This document shows positions 1 to 7,283 of a stretch of 9,911 nucleotides of DNA, piece by piece. The DNA lies in assembly GCA_035477015.1 (NCBI GenBank), contig DATILB010000127.1, forward strand, positions 1 through 9,911, read 5' to 3'. The translations under genes and the position numbers were made by a program. The stretch comes from SSC3 sp035477015 (GTDB lineage Bacteria; Actinomycetota; Actinomycetes; Propionibacteriales; Nocardioidaceae). The notes under the pieces were generated by a model. That model made no database searches, had not been told where the DNA came from, and saw only the letters and a program-made list of their open reading frames with translations. How positions within the stretch are numbered: the stretch's first letter is position 1; each line of letters opens with the position of its first letter.

Positions 1-1
1 C

Positions 2-73
2 GCCGACCTCTGCTCCTCGGGCATCGCAGCGGCCTTCGCGGACGCGCTCGGCAACCCTCGTGTGAGGGTCTGA
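2..73 (+). CDS. C-terminal end of an unidentified protein (5' end outside window)
   Basis: An open frame runs from the window edge to a TGA at 71-73 and gives 23 residues ending in ALGNPRVRV. About 87% of its third codon positions are G or C, more than in the other two frames of this strand, which supports it as the tail of a real gene. It stops 4 bp before the end of recQ, so the two genes converge tightly. The fragment is too short to recognise a family and no function is proposed. Confidence 0.45.
   Translation, partial: ADLCSSGIAAAFADALGNPRVRV
54..69. terminator. Small hairpin at the convergent gene ends
   Basis: ACCCTC (54-59) and GAGGGT (64-69) form a perfect 6-bp stem around a GTGT loop. 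It lies over the last codons of the + strand gene and just beyond the recQ stop codon. There is no T-tract on either side, so a role as a bidirectional terminator is only a suggestion from position. Confidence 0.2.
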
Positions 74-77
74 CTCC

Positions 78-2150
78 TCAGGGTCGCCGGTGCAGCAGCA
101 GCGGCAGCACCGCCGTCGCTCCCGCGTCACGCAGCTTCGCCGCTGCGACGGTGACGGGCCACAGCGACGAGGTCGCGTCCACGACCAGGAGGACCACCAT
201 GCCGCTGACCTCGCCCTGGACGTCGATGCCGTCGCGCCAGAACGCCGCCTCCTGAGGCGAGCTCAGGTCGCGGAGGTCGAGCGGTGGCACGGCCACCTTG
301 AGGTCGGCCCGCGCCAGCCGTCCGACACCGGCGATGTGGTCTGCCAGTGACCCGGTGAGCTCGGCGAAGCCGGCTGCCGGAAGTGCGACGACGATCTCCG
401 GGCGCGCCACCCACGACGTCCGCCACTGCGCCAGCATCCGCACCAACGCGTCGAGTACGTCGGGCGGCGCGGGGGCGTCATGCGCGAACATCGCCGCGAC
501 CGTCTCGCGCCATTCGGGTGCGTCGGCGAACACGAGGGTGCGGCCGAGCTCGGCCATCTGATCCGGCTGGATCTTTCCTCGGGAGCCGTAGGCGCCACCC
601 GGCCACATCTTGCGGGGTTCGAGCACCAGCACCTCGCCGCGAAGCACCTCGGTCACGGCGCGGACCGTCTCCGCAGACGGCGCCTCGGCCAGTCCGGCCG
701 GCAGCGCCGAGCGGCACACCGAGCAGCGCCCGCACGCCTCGGCCGTCGGGTCGTCGAGCGAGGACTGAAGCAGCTCCATCAGGCAGCGCTCGCCACGGGT
801 GTAGGCGCGCATGATGTCCGCCTCGCGGCGGCGTACGCGCACGACGCCTTCGTAGTGCGGAGCGTCGAAGTGCCAAGGAGTGCCGGTCGCGACCCAGCCA
901 CCCTCCAGCCGCTCGGTCACCCCGTCGACCGCCAGCTGCTTGAGGAGCAGCTCGACGCGGGTACGCCGTACGCCCGACTCGGCCTCGAGCGCCGCGATGC
1001 TCTGTGGCTGGTCGGTCAGCACCGCGAGGACCTTGGCCACCTGCTCAGGAACCGGGATCGTCGACGTTGCGAAGTAGTCCCACACGCCTGCGTCCGCATC
1101 GGACGGGAGGAGTACGGCGTGCGCGTGGTCGAGAGCGCGTCCGGCACGGCCGACCTGCTGGTAGTAGGACACCGGCGACGGCGGCGCCCCGACGTGCACG
1201 ACGAAACCGAGGTCGGGCTTGTCGTAGCCCATCCCGAGTGCGGAGGTGGCGATCAGCGCCTTGAGCCCGTTGTCCCGAAGGGCATCCTCGAGCCCGTGCC
1301 GGGTCGGCCCGTCGAGCTGACCGGAGTACGCCGCGACGGCCACCGCGTCACCGTGCACGGCCTGGACAGCTCGGGTGAGCCGCTCGGCATCCGCCACGGT
1401 GAGGACGTAGACGATGCCTGAGCCCGGGAGGTTCGGCAGGTGGTCGACGACCCAGGCGTAGCGCTCGATCGGGCTCAGCCGGTCGACCACCGAAAGCTCC
1501 AGGCTCGACCGGGCCAGCGGGCCGCGAAGCACCAGCGTGGCTGTGCCCAGCTGCCCGGCGACGTCGTCGGTGACGCGCTGGTTGGCGGTCGCGGTCGTGG
1601 CGAGCACGGGCGTGGCTGGGTTGAGCTGCTGCAGTACGTCGGACACGCGGCGGTAGTCGGGACGGAAGTCATGGCCCCAGTCCGAGACCGCGTGGGCCTC
1701 GTCGATCACGAGCAGGCCAAGCCGCCCGGACAGCGCGTCGAGCACCCGCCGGCCGAATCCCGGGTTGGCCAGTCGCTCGGGCGAGACGAGCAGGACATCG
1801 AGCTCACCGGACCGGAGGTCGTGCTCGATGCCGTCCCACTCGTCGATGTTGGACGAGTTGAGGGTGGCTGCCCGAAGGCCTGCCCTGGACGCGGCCGCGA
1901 CCTGGTCGCGCATCAGGCTGAGCAACGGCGAGACGACCAGGGTCGGACCGTGGCCCTCGCTCCGGCGGATCGCCGTCGCCACCCAGTAGACCGCCGACTT
2001 CCCCCAGCCGGTGGCCTGCACGACCAGCACCCGAGCACCGTCCTCGCACAGGGCGGCTACCGCGGTGGTCTGGTCGTCGCGCAGGCGTGCGTCCGGGCCG
2101 GCCATTGCGGTGATGACGCGGGTGGAGGTCTCGGAGCGAGCGGGATCCAT
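78..2150 (-). CDS. recQ: RecQ-family ATP-dependent DNA helicase with phosphoribosyltransferase-like C-terminus
   Basis: A superfamily 2 3'-5' DNA helicase expected to unwind DNA during recombination and repair. From the ATG at 2150 it has 690 residues. Visible motifs are Walker A ATGWGKS (about 46-52; most RecQ have TGGGKS), Walker B DEAH (150-153), SDWGHDFRP (156-164), TATA (185-188) and the motif VI string QQVGRAGR (331-338). The RecQ zinc site is C456, C473, C476 and C479, spaced C-x16-C-x2-C-x2-C as in E. coli RecQ. No HRDC domain is seen. Instead residues about 580-690 resemble a degenerate phosphoribosyltransferase fold (EIVVALPAAGFAELTGSLAD, then MVVLLVVDATSS and AAKLRDAGATAVLPLLL) that lacks the usual acidic pair of the PRPP loop. 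I prefer this start over an in-frame one 26 codons upstream because a TACGGT box lies 6 bases before it and the upstream codons run into a repeat. The family call is very sure; the tail's role is unknown. Confidence 0.95.
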   Translation of the reverse strand: MDPARSETSTRVITAMAGPDARLRDDQTTAVAALCEDGARVLVVQATGWGKSAVYWVATAIRRSEGHGPTLVVSPLLSLMRDQVAAASRAGLRAATLNSSNIDEWDGIEHDLRSGELDVLLVSPERLANPGFGRRVLDALSGRLGLLVIDEAHAVSDWGHDFRPDYRRVSDVLQQLNPATPVLATTATANQRVTDDVAGQLGTATLVLRGPLARSSLELSVVDRLSPIERYAWVVDHLPNLPGSGIVYVLTVADAERLTRAVQAVHGDAVAVAAYSGQLDGPTRHGLEDALRDNGLKALIATSALGMGYDKPDLGFVVHVGAPPSPVSYYQQVGRAGRALDHAHAVLLPSDADAGVWDYFATSTIPVPEQVAKVLAVLTDQPQSIAALEAESGVRRTRVELLLKQLAVDGVTERLEGGWVATGTPWHFDAPHYEGVVRVRRREADIMRAYTRGERCLMELLQSSLDDPTAEACGRCSVCRSALPAGLAEAPSAETVRAVTEVLRGEVLVLEPRKMWPGGAYGSRGKIQPDQMAELGRTLVFADAPEWRETVAAMFAHDAPAPPDVLDALVRMLAQWRTSWVARPEIVVALPAAGFAELTGSLADHIAGVGRLARADLKVAVPPLDLRDLSSPQEAAFWRDGIDVQGEVSGMVVLLVVDATSSLWPVTVAAAKLRDAGATAVLPLLLHRRP

Positions 2151-2185
2151 GGGGCAACCGTAGGTGACCACCGGTGGTCGAGCAG
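2151..2185 (-). promoter_or_regulatory. Putative leaderless promoter of recQ
   Basis: On the minus strand TACGGT (2157-2162) fits the actinobacterial -10 consensus TANNNT and is followed by 6 bases and then the ATG, as in leaderless transcripts. No Shine-Dalgarno sequence precedes the start. A convincing -35 is not seen, and the -35 position (about 2180-2185) falls inside the adjacent inverted-repeat element. Confidence 0.5.
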
Positions 2186-2287
2186 TGAGCGGAGCGAACG
2201 TCCGTCGAGACCAATCACGGCACGTCACCTTGACTGGTCTCGACGGACAGCGGTGGTCGAGCCCGTCGAGACCTGCTCGACCACCGG
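2171..2287. repeat. Nested inverted/direct repeat element between pfkA and recQ
   Basis: Three layers of symmetry are visible. Outer arms: 15 bp at 2171-2185 (CCGGTGGTCGAGCAG) and its exact complement at 2273-2287. Inner arms: 14 bp at 2200-2213 and its exact complement at 2235-2248, with a 21-nt loop. A third hairpin pairs 2251-2262 with 2275-2286. Read along the + strand, a unit that starts CGGTGGTCGAG and ends GTCGAGACC occurs as a 41-bp long form (2172-2212) and a 23-bp short form (2251-2273). From memory, intergenic units starting GGTGGTCGAG and ending GTCGAGACC are scattered through Nocardioides-like genomes, so this is probably a REP-like dispersed element. No coding capacity is seen. 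Confidence 0.75.
2251..2286 (-). terminator. Hairpin just downstream of pfkA
   Basis: A perfect 12-bp stem (2251-2262 with 2275-2286) and a 12-nt loop begin five bases after the pfkA TAA. It is strong and GC-rich but has no following T-tract. It could act as a T-less terminator or 3'-end stabiliser for pfkA mRNA, supplied by the repeat element. The alternative is that it is simply part of the repeat. Confidence 0.4.
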
Positions 2288-2290
2288 GGG

Positions 2291-3319
<1,029 letters not shown>

Positions 3320-3354
3320 GGTGCGACCCTAGCGCGAGATTGGATCGATCCAAA
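3320..3354 (-). promoter_or_regulatory. Putative leaderless pfkA promoter with palindromic operator candidate
   Basis: On the minus strand TAGGGT (3326-3331) is followed by 6 bases and then the pfkA ATG. TTGGAT (3348-3353) lies 16 bp upstream as a possible -35. This -35 is part of a perfect 14-bp palindrome, TTGGATCGATCCAA (3340-3353), a plausible operator for a dimeric regulator. No Shine-Dalgarno sequence is present. The whole 42-bp gap to the methyltransferase is used by this promoter. Confidence 0.55.
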
Positions 3355-3361
3355 GAGGCTT

Positions 3362-4117
3362 TCAGGCTGTTCCTCGCACCGCCCAGGCCCGTGCGGTCAG
3401 CCGGATCGGCCCATCGCCCAACTGCTCGTGCAGACGGTCACGGAGGGTGGCCTGGTGCTCAGCCGGAAGGGACGCGAGGTACGTCGGAGCTGGGCCTTGC
3501 GCGCCGAGGAAGGGCAACCAGAAGTCGTCGAAGTCGACGAACGTCGTGGGTACGACGATCGCTCTGCCCTCCACGTCGGCGAGACCCGCCCCGCTGAACA
3601 GCGCCGCCAGCGGCTCGAGGGCACACACCGGGAAGCGGGCCGCCTCGTCCGGTAACTCCGGGTCGAGGGCTGCGGCGACGTCCCAGAAGCGGCGCAACAG
3701 CTCCATGCCCTCGGCGTAGTCCCAGACGTACGCGGCGACCGTGCCGCCCGGCGCAGTGACCCTTCGCATCTCCGACACCATCGCTGCGTGGTCAGGGACG
3801 AAGTTCAGGACCAGCCCGGACACCGCGGCGTCGAAGGTGTCCTCCTCGAACGGGAGCGCCGCCGCATCACCGACGCGGAAGCTCGCTTCGGGCACGTGCT
3901 CAGCGGCGTAAGCGACGAAGCCCTCGGAGGCGTCGATGCCGGTCGCCTCACCGATCCGAGCCAGCTTCGAGGTGACCGCACCGGTGCCGCATCCGACGTC
4001 GAGGCACCGGCTCCCCGCCGGCACACTCAGCCAGGCGAGGAACTTGTCGGCCACGAGCCGGCTCCACCGCCCGATGTACGGCTCGTAGGCCTCACCGGCC
4101 GCCCAGACGTCCTGCAC
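3362..4117 (-). CDS. Class I SAM-dependent methyltransferase
   Basis: A 251-residue protein of the Methyltransf_11/UbiE-like type; the substrate cannot be told. The SAM-binding motif I is LDVGCGTGAV (39-48), followed by the acidic residue of strand 2 in GID (62), the post-II region GDAAALPFEEDTFDAAVSGLVLNFV (about 83-107) and the APGG turn (122-125). The C-terminal third (about 140-251) is a variable cap rich in aromatic residues that probably shapes the substrate pocket. No signal peptide or membrane segment is seen, so it is cytoplasmic. The start is GTG, supported by a TACCCT box 6 bases upstream and the absence of a Shine-Dalgarno sequence. It diverges from glpK and is upstream of pfkA on the same strand, but pfkA has its own promoter. 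The neighbours give no firm hint of function. Confidence 0.9.
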   Translation of the reverse strand: MQDVWAAGEAYEPYIGRWSRLVADKFLAWLSVPAGSRCLDVGCGTGAVTSKLARIGEATGIDASEGFVAYAAEHVPEASFRVGDAAALPFEEDTFDAAVSGLVLNFVPDHAAMVSEMRRVTAPGGTVAAYVWDYAEGMELLRRFWDVAAALDPELPDEAARFPVCALEPLAALFSGAGLADVEGRAIVVPTTFVDFDDFWLPFLGAQGPAPTYLASLPAEHQATLRDRLHEQLGDGPIRLTARAWAVRGTA

Positions 4118-4129
4118 GCCAACAGGGTA
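4118..4129 (-). promoter_or_regulatory. Putative leaderless promoter of the methyltransferase gene
   Basis: On the minus strand TACCCT (4124-4129) fits TANNNT and sits 6 bases before the GTG start. Its -35 region would lie at roughly 4146-4152, inside the leader and start region of glpK. No recognisable -35 hexamer is seen. Confidence 0.5.
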
Positions 4130-4139
4130 AAGGGCTCGG

Positions 4140-4152
4140 TAGGGTGCCGGAC
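4140..4152 (+). promoter_or_regulatory. Putative leaderless promoter of glpK
   Basis: TAGGGT (4140-4145) fits TANNNT and is followed by 7 bases and then ATG at 4153. This favours the ATG over an in-frame GTG at 4144-4146, which overlaps the -10 box and would be upstream of the expected transcription start. The matching -35 region would fall at about 4117-4122, over the start of the divergent methyltransferase gene. Confidence 0.5.
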
Positions 4153-5625
4153 ATGACTGTGCTCGCCATCGACGCAGGGACGACGGGCGTCACCGCGCTC
4201 GTCGTGACCGCCGAAGGAACGATCGCCGCCAAGGGCTACCAGGAGTTCGCGCAGCATTTCCCACAGCCTGGCTGGGTGGAGCACTCGCCGGAGGAGATCT
4301 GGCAGGCGACCATCGAGGCGACGCGTGCGTGCCTCGCCGCGTGGAGCGGCTCGCCGGGCGACCTGCGTGCGGTCGGCATCACCAACCAGCGCGAGACAGT
4401 CACGCTGTGGGACCGCGAGACCATGGGCTCCCCGCGGCGGGCGATCGTCTGGCAGGACCGGCGTACGGCGGACCTGTGCACGCGACTGCGCGAGGCCGGC
4501 CACGAGCCGCGGGTCGCCGAGCTGACCGGCCTCCGGCTCGACCCGTACTTCTCCGGCACGAAGCTCACCTGGCTGGCCGAGAACGAGCCGCACACCTGGG
4601 CACTGGTGGAGTCCGGCCGCTATGCGATCGGCACGATCGACTCGTACCTCATCGCCCGGATGACGCGCGGCACCTACCACGTGACCGACGTGTCCAACGC
4701 GTCTCGCACGCTGCTCTTCGACCTCTCGACCGGCGACTGGAGCGACGAGCTCTGCTCGCTCTTCGGCGTACCTCGTGAGGCGCTGCCGGAGATCGTGCCG
4801 TCCTGGGGCCACCTGGCCACGACCGACCCGGCGTCGTTCCTCGGGCTCGAGCTGCCAATCGCCGGCATCGCTGGTGACCAGCAGTCGGCACTGTTCGGCC
4901 AGACCTGCTTCTCCCCCGGCGAGACCAAGTGCACCTACGGCACCGGCTCGTTCATCCTCACCAATACCGGATCCGAGCTCGTCCGCTCCGACGCTGGCCT
5001 GCTCACGACCGCGGCTTGGAAGTCACCCGAGGGCGAGCTGACGTACGCCGTCGAGGGCGCCATCTTCGTCACCGGCGCCGCCGTGCAGTGGCTGCGGGAC
5101 GGGCTGCAGATCGTCGGCTCCGCTGCAGAGACGGACGCCATCGCATCGACGGTTTCCTCCACGGATGGGGTCGTCTTCGTGCCGGCACTCACCGGGCTCG
5201 GCGCCCCCGACTGGGACCCGGACGCGAGGGGGCTGATCATCGGCATCACCCGTGGCACGACGCGGGCGCACATCGTCCGCGCGACCTTGGAGGCGATCAC
5301 GTTCGAGGTGCGCGACGTCGTCGCGACGATGCCGGTGCTGACGTCATTGGCCGTGGACGGCGGCGCCAGCGCGAACGACCTGCTGTGCCAGCTCCAGGCC
5401 GATCAGCTCGGAGTTGCGGTGGAGCGGCCCAAGATCGTGGAGACGACCGCACTCGGTGCCGCCTTCCTGGCGGGACTGGGCACTGGTGTCTGGAAGTCGA
5501 CCGTCGAGCTCCGCGACACTTGGTCGTTGGACCGTCGTTTCGAGCCGCGCTCCGACCGAGCGTCGGTGGACGCCGCTCACGCCCGCTGGCGTGCGGCGGT
5601 CGAGCGCGCGAAGCACTGGGCATAG
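4153..5625 (+). CDS. glpK: Glycerol kinase-type FGGY carbohydrate kinase
   Basis: Predicted to phosphorylate glycerol to sn-glycerol 3-phosphate with ATP in the cytoplasm. The 490 residues match the usual length. Glycerol-contact residues known from E. coli GlpK are kept: R80-E81 (TNQRET), W100, Y132 (DPYFSGTKLTWL), catalytic base D242 (IAGDQQSALFGQ) and F267 (TYGTGSFIL). Both FGGY signatures are visible (about 132-144 and 360-380). Departures from typical GlpK are a phosphate loop reading DAGTTGVTA (7-15) instead of DQGTTSSRA, GAPDWDP (350-356) instead of GAPYWDP, and no GGKGG-type loop where fructose 1,6-bisphosphate regulates the E. coli enzyme. It may thus belong to a divergent subgroup; another polyol substrate is possible. 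The downstream DUF5995 gene is coupled to it, with the Shine-Dalgarno sequence overlapping its stop codon. Confidence 0.88.
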   Translation: MTVLAIDAGTTGVTALVVTAEGTIAAKGYQEFAQHFPQPGWVEHSPEEIWQATIEATRACLAAWSGSPGDLRAVGITNQRETVTLWDRETMGSPRRAIVWQDRRTADLCTRLREAGHEPRVAELTGLRLDPYFSGTKLTWLAENEPHTWALVESGRYAIGTIDSYLIARMTRGTYHVTDVSNASRTLLFDLSTGDWSDELCSLFGVPREALPEIVPSWGHLATTDPASFLGLELPIAGIAGDQQSALFGQTCFSPGETKCTYGTGSFILTNTGSELVRSDAGLLTTAAWKSPEGELTYAVEGAIFVTGAAVQWLRDGLQIVGSAAETDAIASTVSSTDGVVFVPALTGLGAPDWDPDARGLIIGITRGTTRAHIVRATLEAITFEVRDVVATMPVLTSLAVDGGASANDLLCQLQADQLGVAVERPKIVETTALGAAFLAGLGTGVWKSTVELRDTWSLDRRFEPRSDRASVDAAHARWRAAVERAKHWA

Positions 5626-5628
5626 GAG
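5624..5628 (+). promoter_or_regulatory. Shine-Dalgarno sequence overlapping the glpK stop codon
   Basis: AGGAG at 5624-5628 shares two bases with the glpK TAG (5623-5625) and lies 6 bases before the ATG at 5635. This arrangement supports the start of the downstream gene and implies translational coupling within one mRNA. Confidence 0.75.
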
Positions 5629-5634
5629 CAGGTC

Positions 5635-6312
5635 ATGGACATCGCCGCAGTGATCAGCCGGATGCACGAGATCGACTCGAGCTTGCCCCCCGACGACGGG
5701 GTTGCGGTCTTCAACCGGATGTACCTCGACGTGACCGAGCGGGTCGCCGCGTCACTGGCCTCGAGGCAGGTGTTCGAGAACTTCGAGTTCATGACCGAGC
5801 TCGACATCCGCTTCGCCCAGCGCTACCTGGACGCCATTGACGCGCCCGACGAGATGAAGCCCAAAGCCTGGGCACCGCTGTTCGAGGGACGTGACCGTCG
5901 CTTCGCGATGGACATCCAGTTCGCCTTGTCGGGCATGAACACCCACATCGCGCACGACCTCCCGCTCGCCGTCGTCAGCACCTGCGAGGCCATGGGCCTC
6001 TCCCCCCGCTCAGAGGCCATCGAGCGCGACTACGAAGCGGTGACCGGCCTGCTCGCCGAGGCGGAGTCCGCCGTCAGGCGATCGTTCCTGACCGAGTGCC
6101 TCACCCGTGTCGACGACGAAGTCGGACCGGTGGTCCACCTGGTCTCCTCCTGGGCCATCGACAAGGCGCGGGACGTGGCCTGGGTGACGACCCAGACGCT
6201 CTGGACGCTGCGTGAGATCGACCTGGCCCGGCATGCCTTCGAGGCGAGCCTGGCGCTCTCGGTCGGCATGGGCAGCCGTCTCCTGCTCACCCCCAGTGCC
6301 GTGAGTCTCTAG
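5635..6312 (+). CDS. DUF5995 family protein
   Basis: A 225-residue protein that I recognise as DUF5995 by its conserved blocks: FNRMYLDVTERV (26-37), FMTELDIRFAQRYLDAI (52-68), QFALSGMNTHIAHDLPLAVV (95-114) and WAIDKARDVAW (173-183). The family has no established function that I know of. The His/Asp-rich central block (H104, H107, D108) and W173 look like candidate active-site or metal-ligand residues, but that is inference. The protein appears soluble and mostly helical, with no signal peptide or clear membrane segment. It starts 9 bp after glpK with a coupled Shine-Dalgarno sequence, so the two are probably co-transcribed and may share a physiological role. It ends 125 bp before the convergent coiled-coil gene. 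Confidence 0.85.
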   Translation: MDIAAVISRMHEIDSSLPPDDGVAVFNRMYLDVTERVAASLASRQVFENFEFMTELDIRFAQRYLDAIDAPDEMKPKAWAPLFEGRDRRFAMDIQFALSGMNTHIAHDLPLAVVSTCEAMGLSPRSEAIERDYEAVTGLLAEAESAVRRSFLTECLTRVDDEVGPVVHLVSSWAIDKARDVAWVTTQTLWTLREIDLARHAFEASLALSVGMGSRLLLTPSAVSL

Positions 6313-6368
6313 CCCGTCACCAGCCTCCGCGTTCCAGGCACGCACATCGCTGCGTTGTCGTCGGTCGA

Positions 6369-6382
6369 CGGGCCCCGGCCCG
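6369..6382. terminator. Weak GC hairpin in the convergent 125-bp gap
   Basis: CGGGC (6369-6373) and GCCCG (6378-6382) can pair around a 4-nt loop, roughly in the middle of the non-coding stretch 6313-6437. There is no T-tract. Nothing else of note was seen in this gap. Confidence 0.18.
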
Positions 6383-6437
6383 CCTCCCTCCTCCGCCTTG
6401 CGCTGCACGCACCTGACCCACGGATGCAGGCAACGTT

Positions 6438-7283
6438 CTATCCACTCACGCCACGCGCCACCAGCTTCGCCGCGTCCACGGCCGCCTGCTTCGCGTCGTC
6501 TCGCAGCTCCAGTGCTGAGGCGTGGGCTTGCTCGGCCTCCTCGAGCTCGTCGGCGAGCCCATCGAGCTCATGCTCGATCTGCGCGGCCTTGCCGCGGAGC
6601 TCGTCGAGCTCGGACTGCAGCTGGAGGGTGCGCGCCTCGCGCTTCGCCTTCTTCCTCGCGGTCTTCTCGAGCCGGGCCTCGGCATCGGCCAGCAGCGCAG
6701 AGGCCCGCTCGAGCAGCGCCATCGCCCGCTCGCGTTCCTCCTCGGCATCGGGCGGCAGCTCCGGTACGGCGTGCAGGCGGCCCGGGATGACCCCGACCAC
6801 CGAACCGAGGGCGAGCGATCCCATCCCCGTCGAAGCCAGGGCGTCGGTGAGCATCCCGGAGTGCACGGCGGCCGCCGCGCTCTCGTCGACCATCGCCGCG
6901 GACAGGGTGTCCTCGACCTGGCGGGCGACCGCGTCGGTGAGCTTGACACCCGCTGCGGCGGCCAGCGTGCGCGCCTCCGTGGTCACGGCCGCGATCAGCT
7001 GGCGCCGCTGCTTGGCGAGGGCGCGGAGCTCCTCGCCCTGGAGCCCCGCCTGGGCCTGCCGAAGCGACACGCCGAGAGTGAGCACCTGCTCGAGCAGGTC
7101 TGCCTTGGACCGTGCCAGCAGGTTGACCGCCCACGCCGCAGTCGACGGTTTGCGCAGGGCCTTGATCTCGTCCGAAAGCTCCCGGTCCGACGTACGCAGC
7201 GACTTCGCCGCCGCGTCACGCGCGCCGATGAAGGCGGTCGGCAGCTGCCCGTACAGCTCGTAGGCGACGTCGGCGAGGGTCAC
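6438..7283 (-). CDS. Conserved hypothetical protein with C-terminal coiled coil
   Basis: A 281-residue protein with no recognised enzymatic motif. The N-terminal part (1-65) contains FIGARDAAAK and ALRKPSTAAWAVNLLAR, a pattern I believe recurs in uncharacterised actinobacterial proteins. The middle (110-170) is Ala/Val/Gly-rich. Residues about 178-275 are a long charged heptad-like helix (EEERERAMALLERA, then LQSELDELRGKAAQIEHELDGLADELEEAEQ), most likely a coiled coil. No signal peptide is seen. The GTG start overlaps the stop of the response regulator by 4 bp (7280-7283, GTGA), so it should be translated from the same mRNA by coupling. This suggests, but does not prove, a role linked to the regulator, for example as a scaffold or cytoskeleton-like partner. 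Confidence 0.8.
   Translation of the reverse strand: MTLADVAYELYGQLPTAFIGARDAAAKSLRTSDRELSDEIKALRKPSTAAWAVNLLARSKADLLEQVLTLGVSLRQAQAGLQGEELRALAKQRRQLIAAVTTEARTLAAAAGVKLTDAVARQVEDTLSAAMVDESAAAAVHSGMLTDALASTGMGSLALGSVVGVIPGRLHAVPELPPDAEEERERAMALLERASALLADAEARLEKTARKKAKREARTLQLQSELDELRGKAAQIEHELDGLADELEEAEQAHASALELRDDAKQAAVDAAKLVARGVSG

Noticed and set aside
480..1421. Long + strand open frame (313 codons) opposite recQ
   Set aside because: It is antisense to the motif-rich RecQ coding sequence. The product is rich in Arg, Gly and His without domains, as expected for a shadow frame in high-GC DNA.
4027..4812. Minus-strand open frame of 261 codons opposite glpK
   Set aside because: It is antisense to the conserved FGGY kinase and overlaps the methyltransferase start; the composition is Arg/Gly-rich without motifs.
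4929..5840. Plus-strand open frame of 303 codons overlapping glpK and the DUF5995 gene in another frame
   Set aside because: An Arg-rich out-of-frame reading through two recognised genes, with no start signals.
6355..7263. Ser/Ala-rich + strand open frame of 302 codons
   Set aside because: It is antisense to the coiled-coil gene. The Ser runs come from reading Glu/Ala/Leu codons in reverse complement.
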